Below, in pieces: positions 25,223-34,229 of a stretch of DNA of 64,000 nt. Source of the DNA: Bog-756 sp963828385 (GTDB taxonomy: Bacteria > Actinomycetota > Acidimicrobiia > Acidimicrobiales > RAAP-2); contig CAWHEF010000002.1 in the NCBI GenBank assembly GCA_963828385.1, forward strand, positions 1,984,001-2,048,000. The letters run 5' to 3'. Each line of letters starts with the position of its first letter. Position 1 is the stretch's first letter. The position numbers and the translations under genes were made by a program. Under the pieces are notes generated by a model. That model did not search any database, had not been told where the DNA came from, and worked only from the letters and a program-made list of their open reading frames with translations.

Positions 25223-25581
25223 GCGCCGCTGTCGCTCGGCGGATGGATGGAGAGTGGGCCTTCCGTGACCGGATGGACGGCGGGCTCACGGCCTGCGACC
25301 ACAGCGGCGCCGGCCCCGACTGTCGGGGCGCTGGTGCCCGGCGCTCCGGGCCGGCTGCGAGCCAGTTCGACGATGAGCAGCGTCAATACCAGACAGACGG
25401 TGACGAACAACGCGCACACCACGGCGAGCTGGCGGCGCCGGCGGCGGGCGAGCCGTGCCTCTCGACGGCTCTCGGAGCCTCCCGTCGAAACCGGCGGCGC
25501 CCCGACGTCTGAGGGCTCGCCCGCTGCGTCGTGCAGCCCCGATCCGGCCGCAACCGACGTGACGTTCGGTTCGACGGTCAT
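25219..25581 (-). CDS. small single-pass membrane protein between nadD and rsfS
   Basis: A 120-residue protein with no recognised domain. Residues 1-50 are polar and end in a strongly basic cluster (EARLARRRRR). One hydrophobic helix follows (about 51-74, QLAVVCALFVTVCLVLTLLI), then a Pro/Gly/Ala-rich extracytoplasmic tail of about 45 residues. The positive-inside rule places the N-terminus in the cytoplasm. The gene is real on positional grounds: ATG 25581 overlaps the nadD stop (ATGA) and its own stop overlaps the rsfS ATG. In many actinobacteria a LytR-CpsA-Psr-type gene sits here; this protein keeps only an anchor-like part, and no LCP domain is visible. Confidence 0.7.
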   Translation of the reverse strand: MTVEPNVTSVAAGSGLHDAAGEPSDVGAPPVSTGGSESRREARLARRRRRQLAVVCALFVTVCLVLTLLIVELARSRPGAPGTSAPTVGAGAAVVAGREPAVHPVTEGPLSIHPPSDSGA

Positions 25582-26192
25582 CTCCTCGTAGCGTACAGAC
25601 CCCGCCGGTGGATGCAACGGACCACCGTGTCGGGCACAAGATGGCCGACGGGGAGCCCCTTTCCGATGCACTGGCGGAGCTCGGTGCTCGAAACGTCGAA
25701 GGGCGGTACCGGCACCGTGACGGCCCTCCACCCCGGCGGCACGTGACCCGCCGGCGCCCCCGGCCGGAGGACCACGGCCACGGTGACCTCGCCTCGAAGG
25801 GCCTCTGCATCGTGCCAGGTGTCGAGATCGGAGGCGATGTCGGATCCCACGACCAGCGTGAGCCTGGCATCGGGGTATCGACCGCGCAAAGCCTCGACCG
25901 TGTCGATCGTGTACGAGGGACCGCCGCGGTCGATCTCGATCCGGCTCGCTTCGAGACCGGGCCGGTCGGCGACAGCGGCCTCCACCATGGCGAACCGGTC
26001 CTCCGCCGGCGTGACGGCGCGCTCTCCGGCCTTCTGCCACGGCTCGTTGGCCACCACGAGGAGCATGCGGTCGAGATCGAGATCCCCGCGTACGGCGGAG
26101 GCCGCTTCGAGGTGCCCCAGGTGTATCGGGTCGAAGGTGCCTCCGAAGACGCCGATCTGCTCGCCGGCAGCCCCCCTGTGGGGGTCGCTCAT
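25578..26192 (-). CDS. nadD: nicotinate-mononucleotide adenylyltransferase
   Basis: NadD transfers AMP from ATP to nicotinate mononucleotide in NAD synthesis. The 204-residue product has the nucleotidyltransferase GTFDPIHLGH motif (about 17-26), LVVANEPWQK, YTIDTVEALR, LVVGSDIASDLDTWHD and the C-terminal FDVSSTELRQCIGKGLPVGHLVPDTVV (the SSTxxR motif). ATG 26192 overlaps the stop of the upstream LLM gene (ATGA). The longer upstream frame is a shadow. Confidence 0.96.
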   Translation of the reverse strand: MSDPHRGAAGEQIGVFGGTFDPIHLGHLEAASAVRGDLDLDRMLLVVANEPWQKAGERAVTPAEDRFAMVEAAVADRPGLEASRIEIDRGGPSYTIDTVEALRGRYPDARLTLVVGSDIASDLDTWHDAEALRGEVTVAVVLRPGAPAGHVPPGWRAVTVPVPPFDVSSTELRQCIGKGLPVGHLVPDTVVRCIHRRGLYATRR

Positions 26193-27118
26193 GTGCCGGT
26201 AAGCGTGGCGACCACCGGCGCGAACGCCTCCATCTCCTCCTCGTGCACGACGATGTAGGAGAGACCGAAGCGCTCGCGCCGCTCGATCAGACGCTCGATG
26301 ATCTCGTCCGTCGTCCCGATGAGGGCCACCGGCGCTCCGTCGAGGTGCTCGGGGCTGACCGACAGGAAGGAGGCCAGTCGGTCCGTCGCCGCCACCCTGT
26401 CCGGAACGATCTGGACCAGGAAGGTGAGACACTGCAGCTCCAACCGGTCCAGCCGGTCACCCGCAGCCTCCTTGATCCAGGCGAACCGCCGATCGTAGTA
26501 GGAGGCGGTAGTCGTCTCGATGACCTCTTTGCCGATGACGCCGGCCACGAGACTCGGATTGACACCGACGATGTCGGCCTCGCGGGCGGCGAGCGACAGC
26601 ACCCGTTTGCCGCCGCCGCCGATGATGATCGGAGGGTGGGGACGCTGAGCCGGTGTGGGGGCACCGTGAGCACCGGTTACCTCGTAGTGCTTGCCCCTGA
26701 AGGTCGCTTCTCCCTCCGACCACAGGGCCTTCATCACCGCCAAGCTCTCCTCCATCCGTGAGATCCGGACGGCCGGATCATCCTCGGTCATCCCGGACTG
26801 CTCGTAGTCGGAGGTCATCCACCCGGCGCCGAGGCCGAACTCGACCCTGCCCTCCGAGAACAGGTCGAGGGTGGCGATCTCCTTCGCCAGGACGACCGGA
26901 TGCCGGTAGTCGTTGCCGAACACCAGCGACCCCACCCTGAGGGTGGTCGTGGCCTCGGCGGCCACGGTGAGGGCCACGAGCGGGCCGAACTGGTCCTCGA
27001 AGTGATCGGGGATGAACAGGGTCGAGTACCCGAGGTCCTCGATGGCCCTGGCTGTCTGGCGCCAGGCGGCACCGGACGCCGCCCTCGAGAGCTGAACGCC
27101 GAATCGGAAGGCACGCAT
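26189..27118 (-). CDS. F420-type LLM-class (luciferase-like) oxidoreductase
   Basis: A flavin- or F420-dependent TIM-barrel oxidoreductase of the luciferase-like monooxygenase superfamily; actinobacterial members of this subgroup are usually F420-dependent. The 309-residue product starts FRFGVQLSRAASGAAWRQTAR and has TLFIPDHFEDQFGPLVAL, RVGSLVFGNDYRHPVVLAKE, LDLFSEGRVEFGLGAGW and PPIIIGGGGKRVLSLAAREADIVG, all typical of the F420 branch. The substrate is unknown. It leads the nadD operon by ATGA overlap and is divergent from aroG across a 38-base gap, so the two promoters must nearly overlap. Confidence 0.88.
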   Translation of the reverse strand: MRAFRFGVQLSRAASGAAWRQTARAIEDLGYSTLFIPDHFEDQFGPLVALTVAAEATTTLRVGSLVFGNDYRHPVVLAKEIATLDLFSEGRVEFGLGAGWMTSDYEQSGMTEDDPAVRISRMEESLAVMKALWSEGEATFRGKHYEVTGAHGAPTPAQRPHPPIIIGGGGKRVLSLAAREADIVGVNPSLVAGVIGKEVIETTTASYYDRRFAWIKEAAGDRLDRLELQCLTFLVQIVPDRVAATDRLASFLSVSPEHLDGAPVALIGTTDEIIERLIERRERFGLSYIVVHEEEMEAFAPVVATLTGT

Positions 27119-27156
27119 GTCCGAACCTTAGGGCGGAACCCTTTACGCTGGGGAGG

Positions 27157-28512
27157 GTGACCCCCGAATCGGACACCCGCTGGACTCCCGGCTCGTGGAG
27201 ATCGAAGGCGGCAGCCCAGCAGCCGGCCTGGCCGGACGAGGCCGAGCTCAAGGCGGCGTTCGCCCGGCTCTCCAGCCTCCCGCCCCTCGTCTTCGCGGGC
27301 GAGGCGCGCCAGTTGACGAACGCGCTGGGCATGGCCGCCGGGGGCCGGGCGTTCGTGCTCCAAGCCGGCGACTGTGCCGAGTCCTTCGGCGACTTCAGCG
27401 CCGATGCCATCCGTGACAAGCTCAAGGTCATCCTGCAGATGGCCGTGGTCCTCACCTACGGCGCCGGAGTCCCCGTGGTCAAGGTGGGACGCATCGCCGG
27501 CCAGTTCGCCAAGCCTCGCACCTCACCGACCGAGCAGATCGGCGACCAGGTCCTCGACTCGTTCCGGGGCCACATGGTGAACGACGACCTCCCCGAGGCG
27601 CGCTCCCGGGTCCCCCAGCCGTTGCGTCTGGTGTCCGCCTATCAGCAGTCGGCGGCCACGCTCAACCTGCTGCGCGCCTTCACCAAGGGCGGCTTCGCCG
27701 ACCTCAACCAGATCCACGGTTGGAACCAGGAGTTCGTCGCCACCTCCCGTGAGGGCCAGCAGTTCGAGGGCATCGCCCAGGGCATCGAGCGGGCCCTCCG
27801 GTTCATGGCTGCCTGCGGCATCGACCTGAACGCCGAGGCCACCCTCCACCAGGTGGACTTCTGGACCATCCACGAGGCGTTGATCCTCGACTACGAGGAG
27901 GCCCTGACACGGCGAGACTCTCTGACCGACGAGTGGTACGACTGCTCGGCACACATGCTGTGGGTCGGCGAGCGGACCCGGCAGCTGGACGGGGCCCATT
28001 GCGAATTCCTGTCGGGGATCCGCAACCCTGTCGGCTCCAAGGTCGGCCCCGACGCCACCGTCGCCGACGTCCTCGGGCTCTGCGAGCGGCTCAATCCCGA
28101 TCGGATACCGGGAAGGCTCACCCTCATCACCAGACTGGGCGCGGACGCCGTCGGAAGCCTGCTGCCCCCCCTGCTCCAGGCGGTCCACGACGGGGGGCAT
28201 CCCGTGGTCTGGGTTTGCGACCCGATGCACGGCAACACCTTCACCGCCGAAGGTGGGAGGAAGACACGCCGGTTCGAGGACATCATCGGCGAGCTCCGCG
28301 GGTTCTTCAAGGCCCACCGGGACGTCGGCACCTGGCCGGGAGGCGTCCATGTGGAGCTCACCGGTGAGGACGTCACCGAGTGCCTGGGCGGGGTCGAGGA
28401 GATCGCCGAAGACCAGCTCCACCAGCGCTACACCACCGCCTGTGACCCCCGGCTCAACGGTCGGCAATCACTCGACCTGGCGTTCGGAATCGCCGAGCTC
28501 CTTCGACGCTGA
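27157..28512 (+). CDS. aroG: class II 3-deoxy-7-phosphoheptulonate synthase
   Basis: Plant/actinobacterial-type DAHP synthase, the first step of the shikimate pathway (PEP + erythrose 4-phosphate). The 451-residue product has FVLQAGDCAESFGDF, KVGRIAGQFAKPRTSPTE, SAYQQSAATLNLLRAFTKGG, HMLWVGERTRQLDGAHCEF and WVCDPMHGNTF near the C-terminus. These cover the metal and PEP-binding motifs of the class. GTG 27157 follows GGGGAGG closely; -10-like TACGCT sits just upstream, so the 5' leader may be very short. It is a single plus-strand gene between minus-strand operons. Confidence 0.96.
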   Translation: MTPESDTRWTPGSWRSKAAAQQPAWPDEAELKAAFARLSSLPPLVFAGEARQLTNALGMAAGGRAFVLQAGDCAESFGDFSADAIRDKLKVILQMAVVLTYGAGVPVVKVGRIAGQFAKPRTSPTEQIGDQVLDSFRGHMVNDDLPEARSRVPQPLRLVSAYQQSAATLNLLRAFTKGGFADLNQIHGWNQEFVATSREGQQFEGIAQGIERALRFMAACGIDLNAEATLHQVDFWTIHEALILDYEEALTRRDSLTDEWYDCSAHMLWVGERTRQLDGAHCEFLSGIRNPVGSKVGPDATVADVLGLCERLNPDRIPGRLTLITRLGADAVGSLLPPLLQAVHDGGHPVVWVCDPMHGNTFTAEGGRKTRRFEDIIGELRGFFKAHRDVGTWPGGVHVELTGEDVTECLGGVEEIAEDQLHQRYTTACDPRLNGRQSLDLAFGIAELLRR

Positions 28513-28561
28513 CGGCTGCACCCGTCCCGCGGAGGCCCATGCGGACCTGTCGGCGGAATGA

Positions 28562-29236
28562 TCACGCTCTCTCGTTGTACCCGAGCAGCCGCCATCTGCG
28601 ACGGTCGATCTCCCACGTGGTCATGGATGCATGAGCTGTCCGGAGTTGTAGACGGGCGCCGTCGAGGCCACCGAATACCGGCAGCTTGGCCAGCAGCGAT
28701 GCCTCGATCACGCCTGCGTGGCAGGCCAGGACGACGAGTTGGCTCTCGTGACGATGGGCGATGTCGTCGAGCGCCACCGCAACCCGTTTGACGAACCCGG
28801 CCCAGCTCTCGCCGCCCGGCGCGATGACCTGGCCCGGGTCCGTGTCCCAGTCCGGGGTGGGGAACCGATCGGAGTACTCCTCCCACGTCAGGCCGTCGGC
28901 CTCACCGGGATGAAGCTCGCAGAGCCCACAGTCGGTCGAGATGGTGAGCGGTGCGCCGTTCTCAGAGCCCAGGGCCGGGACGAGCAGTTCAGCCGTCTCG
29001 ATCGCCCGGGGGAGGACACTGGCGTACAACGCCTGCGATTTGGCCAGCTCCGCACTGACCATCAGGCGATCGCGCAGCTGCTCGACCTGCTTCCGACCGA
29101 GCTCGGTCAGGCCGGTACAGCCGATGCGGCCACCGCAGACGCCTGAGACATTGCACTCCGCCTCGCCATGCCGCACGAGGACCATGGTGGTGACGACCGG
29201 CGAGGAAGCGGACAGGGTGCGGATGCCGTCGGGCAC
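28562..29236 (-). CDS. histidine phosphatase (phosphoglycerate-mutase-like)
   Basis: A branch-1 histidine phosphatase superfamily member. The RHG catalytic motif is MVLVRHGEAECN, the second Arg follows in ASVLPRAIETAELL, an acidic residue is in GLCELHPGEADGLTWEEY, and the second catalytic His is in VVLACHAGVIEASLLA. The start is uncertain. GTG 29236 is used; an ATG at 29185 starts right at the RHG motif. The role could be a small-molecule or nucleotide phosphatase or a cofactor-dependent mutase-like enzyme. It is downstream of, and co-oriented with, the VWA/MoxR pair but not coupled. Confidence 0.85.
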   Translation of the reverse strand: MPDGIRTLSASSPVVTTMVLVRHGEAECNVSGVCGGRIGCTGLTELGRKQVEQLRDRLMVSAELAKSQALYASVLPRAIETAELLVPALGSENGAPLTISTDCGLCELHPGEADGLTWEEYSDRFPTPDWDTDPGQVIAPGGESWAGFVKRVAVALDDIAHRHESQLVVLACHAGVIEASLLAKLPVFGGLDGARLQLRTAHASMTTWEIDRRRWRLLGYNERA

Positions 29237-29304
29237 GGCTGTGGTCTCCCCTGTTCCCCCCGCCCGTCCCGACCGACCCGCTCTGGCCCACCCCGATCCG
29301 GAGC

Positions 29305-30795
29305 TCACGCCAGGTCGCCGACGAAGCGTTCGAGCTGGCGCAGGGTCCGGCATTCGACGACCTTGTCGCAGTGGTTGGCGTACTCGCCGACGATGGAGTC
29401 CCCCGAGTTCCAGTACGACTGCGGCTCCGGATTGAGCCAGTAGACGTGGCGGACCCTCGACTTCAGCTCCTTCACCACCCATGACTGGGAGGCGTGGTAA
29501 TTGTTCCGGGCGTCCCCGAGGAGGAGCACGCTCGTCCGCGGGGTGATCTCCTCCCCCCACCGTTCCCAGAACACGGTGAGGGCGTGTCCGTAGTCGGAGT
29601 GCCCGTCGACCCAGATCACATCGGCCTCGGTGTTGATGCGCTGCACCGCATCGGCAGGGTCCTCCACCCCCTCGAAGAAGCTGGTCACCTCGTCGATCCC
29701 GTCGACGAAGACGAAGCTGCGCACCTTCGAGAACTGAGTGCTGATGGCGTGGACGAGATGGAGCGTGAATCGGGCGAAGGAGGCGACCGACCCCGAGACA
29801 TCGGCGATGACCACGATCTCGGGCTTGGACGGCCTCGGATATTTGAACTTCGGCTCGAGCGGAACTCCGCCGGTGGCGAGCGAATGGCGCATCGTCGAAC
29901 GAAAGTCCAAGGGCCCCTTTCGGCCATGGCGACGCTTCCGGGCCAGCCGAACAGCCAGCTTGCGGGAGAGCGGGCGGAGTGACTTGCGCAGCGCCACCAG
30001 CTCGTCACGGGTGGCGTGCATGACGTCGATGTCCTCGGGTAGCGGCTTGCGCACCGACTTGGCCAACGCCTCATGTCCGCGGTCGGCGACCAGCCTGCGT
30101 CTGATCTCGTCTTCGATCTCCTTACGCAGCTGATCGATCCGAGCTTGGTACTCGTCGCGAACCAGGCGCTCCTCCAGGACGGTGAGCGGGGGCGGCAGTT
30201 CGTCCGTTTCGCCGTCCACCGGTCCCTGTTCGTGCTCCGACGCGTTGTTGCGAGCCTCTTCGACCAGGCGCCCGAGGACCCCGTCGAGGTCGAGGTTCCG
30301 GAGCGTCCTGTAGAGGTAGTAGGTGCCACCGACGGGCCGCCCGGCCTCCATGCCGGCGTAACGGGACACGGCCTGGCGGGCTACGGCGGCGAGCATGGCG
30401 TCGTTGGAGCTGAGAAGCGCCTTGTAGAGAAGGTCGGCCAGCTCGGCCGGTGTCATGCCTTCGCCCTGGCCGCTGCCAGCCCCCGGTCCCTGGCCTTCGC
30501 CCCTGCCGCGCTTACCCGTCGGGTCGCCGGGCACCTCGCCGTCCTGGTGGCTCCCCTGCCCGTCGATGCCGTCGTCGGGGCCTCTCCTGGAGAAGTAGAT
30601 CTCGAACGTCGTCTCGTAGGCCCGCCAGTGCGCAGACGACTTCACCAGCGACGCCCCGAGCGTGTACTTGAGCGCTTCCCGGTCCTCCATGGGGACGTGC
30701 CGAAGGGCCTCGGCGGCGTCCAGGTGCTCGGTCAGGGAGACGGGGATTCCGGCGGCCCGCAGTTCGGCGACGAATCCGGCGAGGAGGTCGAGCAC
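29305..30795 (-). CDS. VWA-domain protein, CoxE-like
   Basis: A 496-residue von Willebrand factor A protein of the CoxE type. The N-terminal half is alpha-helical (LLAGFVAELRAAGIPVSLTE opening) with a Gly/Glu-rich linker near residues 80-110. The C-terminal half is a VWA domain with the MIDAS motif D-V-S-G-S in EIVVIADVSGSVASFARF. Such proteins work with a MoxR-type AAA+ ATPase as metal-insertion or assembly chaperones; CoxD/CoxE mature CO dehydrogenase. No carbon monoxide dehydrogenase or other client gene is nearby, so the target is unknown. The GTG at 30795 is 12 bases after the MoxR gene, so they form one operon. Confidence 0.88.
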   Translation of the reverse strand: MLDLLAGFVAELRAAGIPVSLTEHLDAAEALRHVPMEDREALKYTLGASLVKSSAHWRAYETTFEIYFSRRGPDDGIDGQGSHQDGEVPGDPTGKRGRGEGQGPGAGSGQGEGMTPAELADLLYKALLSSNDAMLAAVARQAVSRYAGMEAGRPVGGTYYLYRTLRNLDLDGVLGRLVEEARNNASEHEQGPVDGETDELPPPLTVLEERLVRDEYQARIDQLRKEIEDEIRRRLVADRGHEALAKSVRKPLPEDIDVMHATRDELVALRKSLRPLSRKLAVRLARKRRHGRKGPLDFRSTMRHSLATGGVPLEPKFKYPRPSKPEIVVIADVSGSVASFARFTLHLVHAISTQFSKVRSFVFVDGIDEVTSFFEGVEDPADAVQRINTEADVIWVDGHSDYGHALTVFWERWGEEITPRTSVLLLGDARNNYHASQSWVVKELKSRVRHVYWLNPEPQSYWNSGDSIVGEYANHCDKVVECRTLRQLERFVGDLA

Positions 30796-30807
30796 TTCCC
30801 GCCCCTC

Positions 30808-31773
30808 TCAGCGGGTCTCGTCGACTCCGGCGAGCTCCTTCGCCGCCCGGTCGATGTCGGACTGGTACTTGAGGAGGATGTGGAGCGTGTCCCGGGCCTC
30901 TTCGACGTCGATGGACTCGACGCCGAGGAGCACGAGTGTGCGAGCCCAGTCGATGGTCTCGGACACCGAGGGGTCCTTCTTCAGGTCGAGGGTGCGGATG
31001 GACCGGACGATCCGCGCCACCTGGTCGGCCAGGGCCTGGCTGATGCCAGGGACCCGGGTCTCGATGATGGCCCGTTCACGTTCGAGGTCGGGATAGCTGA
31101 TGTGCAGGTAGAGACACCGCCGCTTGAGCGCTTCGGACAGCTCGCGGGTGTTGTTGGAGGTCAGGAAGACGAGAGGGATCCTCGTGGCCCGTACCGTCCC
31201 GAGCTCGGGGATCGACACCTGGTACTCGGAGAGGATCTCGAGGAGGAGTGCCTCGGTCTCGAGCTCGACCCGGTCGACCTCGTCGACCAGCAGCACGACC
31301 GGCTCGGGCGAGCGGATGGCTTCGAGAAGCGGCCGGGCCAGCAGGAAGTCCTCGGAGAAGATGTCACCCTCGAGCTGCTGCCACTCCTGGCCCTGCTCCG
31401 CCTGGATGCGCAGGAGCTGCTTCTTGTAGTTCCACTCGTAGAGCGCCTTCGACTCGTCCAACCCTTCGTAGCACTGCAGCCGGATCAGCCGGCTGCCGGT
31501 CAGGCGGGCCACCGACTTGGCCAACTCGGTCTTGCCCGTGCCGGCCGGCCCTTCGACGAGAATCGGTTTGGCCAGCCGGTCGGCGAGGTAGACCACACCG
31601 GCGATGCCGTCGTCTGCCAGGTAGTCCACCCCGGCCAGCCCCGTCCGCACCTTGTCGATCGATGTGAAGCGCGCCTCGTCCGGAAGGGGGAAGCCGGTCG
31701 TGACCGGTGCGAGCTCGGCAGCCGTCCCCGAAGCCGCACCGTCGTCTCTTCCGGTGGCCGGTGGCGGGCTCAC
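30808..31773 (-). CDS. MoxR-family AAA+ ATPase
   Basis: A 321-residue AAA+ ATPase, chaperone partner of the VWA protein encoded just downstream. Walker A is VEGPAGTGKTELAKS, Walker B is VVLLVDEVDRVE, sensor 1 is PLVFLTSNNTRELSEALKRR, and SYPDLERERAII follows. GTG 31773 overlaps the proA stop region (GTGA), so this operon is probably transcribed with proBA even though the functions look unrelated. Confidence 0.9.
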   Translation of the reverse strand: MSPPPATGRDDGAASGTAAELAPVTTGFPLPDEARFTSIDKVRTGLAGVDYLADDGIAGVVYLADRLAKPILVEGPAGTGKTELAKSVARLTGSRLIRLQCYEGLDESKALYEWNYKKQLLRIQAEQGQEWQQLEGDIFSEDFLLARPLLEAIRSPEPVVLLVDEVDRVELETEALLLEILSEYQVSIPELGTVRATRIPLVFLTSNNTRELSEALKRRCLYLHISYPDLERERAIIETRVPGISQALADQVARIVRSIRTLDLKKDPSVSETIDWARTLVLLGVESIDVEEARDTLHILLKYQSDIDRAAKELAGVDETR

Positions 31774-33020
31774 TGCCGCACCTGGCCGTTGCCGCTCACC
31801 ACGTACTTGACCGACGTGAGGGCGTGGAGCCCCATGGGACCGCGGGCGTGCAGCTTCTGGGTCGAGATGCCGATCTCGGCGCCGAGACCGAGCTCCTCGC
31901 CGTCGACGAACCGGGTCGAGGCATTGACCAGCACGGCGGCGGCGTCGACCTCCTCCGTGAACCGGTTGGCCGCTACCAGGTCCGCCGTCACGATGGCCTC
32001 CGAGTGTCCCGAGCTGAACCGGGCGATGTGGTCCATGGCCCCGTCGATGTCGTCGACGACGGCGACGGCCATGACGGGGCCGAGGAACTCGGTGGCGAAG
32101 TCGTCGTCGGAGGCTCGGTCCATGGCCGGGACGATAGCCCTGGCAGCCTCGTCACCCAGAAGGCGCACGGACGCCAGCACCTCAGCTACGCGCGGCAGGA
32201 AGGCCTCTGCGACGTCCCGGTGGACGAGCAGCGTTTCGGCTGCGTTGCACACGCCGGGGCGTTGCATTTTTGCGTTGACGACAATGGCCTCGGCCATGGA
32301 CATCTCGGCGGCCCGGTCGACATAGACGTGGCAGTTCCCTTCCCCGTCGATGACGCACGGAACGGTCGCATGTTCGGAGACCGACGCCAGGAGGGAGGGT
32401 CCCCCCCGGGGGACGAGGCAGTCGATGAACCCCTCGAGCTGCATGAATTCGACCGCTGCGGCGTGGCTCCCGTCTTCGACCAGGGCCACGCCGTCGACCG
32501 GCAGCCCGGCCTTGTCCAGTGCGTCACGCAATGCGGTGACGATGACCTGGTTGGACTCGAATGCGGTCGATGAGCCGCGAAGCAGGACGGCGTTGCCAGA
32601 CTTGATGCACAGCCCCGCTGCGTCGCTCGTCACGTTGGGTCGGTTCTCGTAGATGATCCCGACCACGCCGAGCGGCACCCGGACCCGCCGCACCCTAAGG
32701 CCATTCGGCCTCACCCATCCCTCGACCACCTCGCCCACCGGGTCGGGCAGCGAGGCGACCCGTCGAAGGCCGTTCGCCATGGCGCCGAGACGGCGCTCGT
32801 CGAGGCGGAGCCGGTCGACGGCGGGGTTCCCGGCACCGCCGGAGGCGGCCCGGTCGAGATCGCGGGCATTGGCCTCGAGGATGGCGCCACCGCGGTCGAC
32901 GAGGAGCTCCGCGGCACGGACGAGCGCCTCGTCCCGAGCCGCCGAAGACGACCTGGCGAGGAGCCGGCCGGCAGCCTTGGCGCGACGGGCCAATCCGAGC
33001 AGAGGGGAGGGCCGGGGCAC
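31770..33020 (-). CDS. proA: gamma-glutamyl phosphate reductase
   Basis: ProA reduces glutamyl-5-phosphate to the semialdehyde in proline synthesis. The 416-residue product is full length for the family, with VPLGVVGIIYENRPNVTSDAA (cofactor region), LCIKSGNAVLLRGSSTAFESN, the catalytic-Cys segment MQRPGVCNAAETLLVH and the C-terminal FVDGEELGLGAEIGISTQKLHARGP split over the hinge. GTG start. It is downstream of proB in the obg-proB-proA order common in bacteria. Confidence 0.96.
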   Translation of the reverse strand: MPRPSPLLGLARRAKAAGRLLARSSSAARDEALVRAAELLVDRGGAILEANARDLDRAASGGAGNPAVDRLRLDERRLGAMANGLRRVASLPDPVGEVVEGWVRPNGLRVRRVRVPLGVVGIIYENRPNVTSDAAGLCIKSGNAVLLRGSSTAFESNQVIVTALRDALDKAGLPVDGVALVEDGSHAAAVEFMQLEGFIDCLVPRGGPSLLASVSEHATVPCVIDGEGNCHVYVDRAAEMSMAEAIVVNAKMQRPGVCNAAETLLVHRDVAEAFLPRVAEVLASVRLLGDEAARAIVPAMDRASDDDFATEFLGPVMAVAVVDDIDGAMDHIARFSSGHSEAIVTADLVAANRFTEEVDAAAVLVNASTRFVDGEELGLGAEIGISTQKLHARGPMGLHALTSVKYVVSGNGQVRQ

Positions 33021-33110
33021 GATTTCAAGCCTACCGTCAGGAACTTCCGGGCCCGGCTGCGGCGCCGTCCGGTCAGGCCGGCCGAGGCGTCTCCACGGCG
33101 ACGGGCTTTC

Positions 33111-34229
33111 TCACACCAGCACCACCAGGTCGTCGCGGTGGACGATCTCGGGCGCGACGTCGTCGGGTAGTTCGTGCGAGTGCCGGCCCGACCAGCTCGC
33201 CACCACGGCGGCGGGGTGGCGCACGAGCCCCTTGGCGAACACGGCCCCGTCGGGTCCGGCGATCTCCACGGCGTCCTCGACGTCGTAGACGCCCGATGTG
33301 GACAGTACGCCCGCGGGGAGGAGGGACCGACCACGGCCGACGAGCGCCCGGCGTGCCCCCTCGTCGACGACGATGGTGCCGGAAGACCCGATGGCGAAGG
33401 CGATCCAGAGCTTCCGGGCAGGCAGCCTGCGCTCCTGGGCCACGAAGCGGGTCCCGACCCCGGGGACGAGGGCGGTGACCTGGGCGAGCACATCGGGTCG
33501 GAAGGCGTCGGCGATGACCGCCTCGACTCCCGACCAGGTGGCGATCTTCGCTGCCGCCAGCTTCGAGGCCATCCCTCCGCTCCCGGAATCCGATCCGGGT
33601 CCGCCGGCCAGATGCTCGAGCTCGTGGTCGATCTCGACCACCTCCTCGATCAGAGAGCCCGACCCGTCCAGACGGGGGTCCTCGGTCAGCAGACCGGGAG
33701 CGTCGGTCAACAGGACGAGGAGGTCGGCCCTGACCAGGTGGGCGCAGAGGGCGGCGAGGCGGTCGTTGTCGCCGAAGCGGATCTCCTCGTCGGCTACGGC
33801 GTCGTTCTCGTTGACCACCGGGACCACACCCAGCTCGAGCAGACGTCCGAGGGTCTGACGGGCATGGAGGTACTGGCTGCGATGCACGAAATCAAGCGGT
33901 GCGAGGAGCACCTGGCCGGCGACGAGCCCGTGGCGTACCAGCGCATCGCTCCACTCGGCCATGACCCGGTGCTGGCCGACGGCGGACAAGGCCTGGAGCG
34001 TGGCGAGATCGGTGGGGCGTACGCCGCCGGCGCCGAGGTCGCTCCACCCGGCGGCGATCGCACCGGAGGTCACGACGACGATCTGCATTCCCTTCGCGCA
34101 ACAACGGGCAACCTCGACCGCCAGCTTGTCCACGGCCTCGGTGTCCACCCTGCCCCCCGGCGTGGTCACCGAAGAGGACCCGATCTTGACCACGACCGTC
34201 CGGGGGCGGCGGGTCGGGGACTCCGTCAC
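33111..34229 (-). CDS. proB: glutamate 5-kinase
   Basis: ProB makes gamma-glutamyl phosphate from glutamate and ATP, the regulated first step of proline synthesis. The 372-residue product has the amino-acid-kinase domain (VVVKIGSSSVTTPGG; VVTSGAIAAGWSDLG; VVPVVNENDAVADEEIRFGDND; GGMASKLAAAKIATWSGV) and a C-terminal PUA domain (RKLWIAFAIGSSGTIVVDEGARRALVGRG). The PUA-bearing form is usually feedback-inhibited by proline. GTG 34229 overlaps the obg stop (GTGA), which fixes the start. Confidence 0.96.
   Translation of the reverse strand: MTESPTRRPRTVVVKIGSSSVTTPGGRVDTEAVDKLAVEVARCCAKGMQIVVVTSGAIAAGWSDLGAGGVRPTDLATLQALSAVGQHRVMAEWSDALVRHGLVAGQVLLAPLDFVHRSQYLHARQTLGRLLELGVVPVVNENDAVADEEIRFGDNDRLAALCAHLVRADLLVLLTDAPGLLTEDPRLDGSGSLIEEVVEIDHELEHLAGGPGSDSGSGGMASKLAAAKIATWSGVEAVIADAFRPDVLAQVTALVPGVGTRFVAQERRLPARKLWIAFAIGSSGTIVVDEGARRALVGRGRSLLPAGVLSTSGVYDVEDAVEIAGPDGAVFAKGLVRHPAAVVASWSGRHSHELPDDVAPEIVHRDDLVVLV

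Noticed and set aside
29305..31773. Carbon monoxide dehydrogenase accessory cluster
   Set aside because: Only the generic MoxR/VWA pair is present; no coxL, coxM, coxS or molybdopterin genes are nearby.
30073..32325. 750-codon plus-strand ORF opposite the VWA, MoxR and proA genes
   Set aside because: It mirrors three clear minus-strand genes across their boundaries. High GC removes stop codons in the opposite frame; composition is His/Arg/Gly-rich and matches no family.
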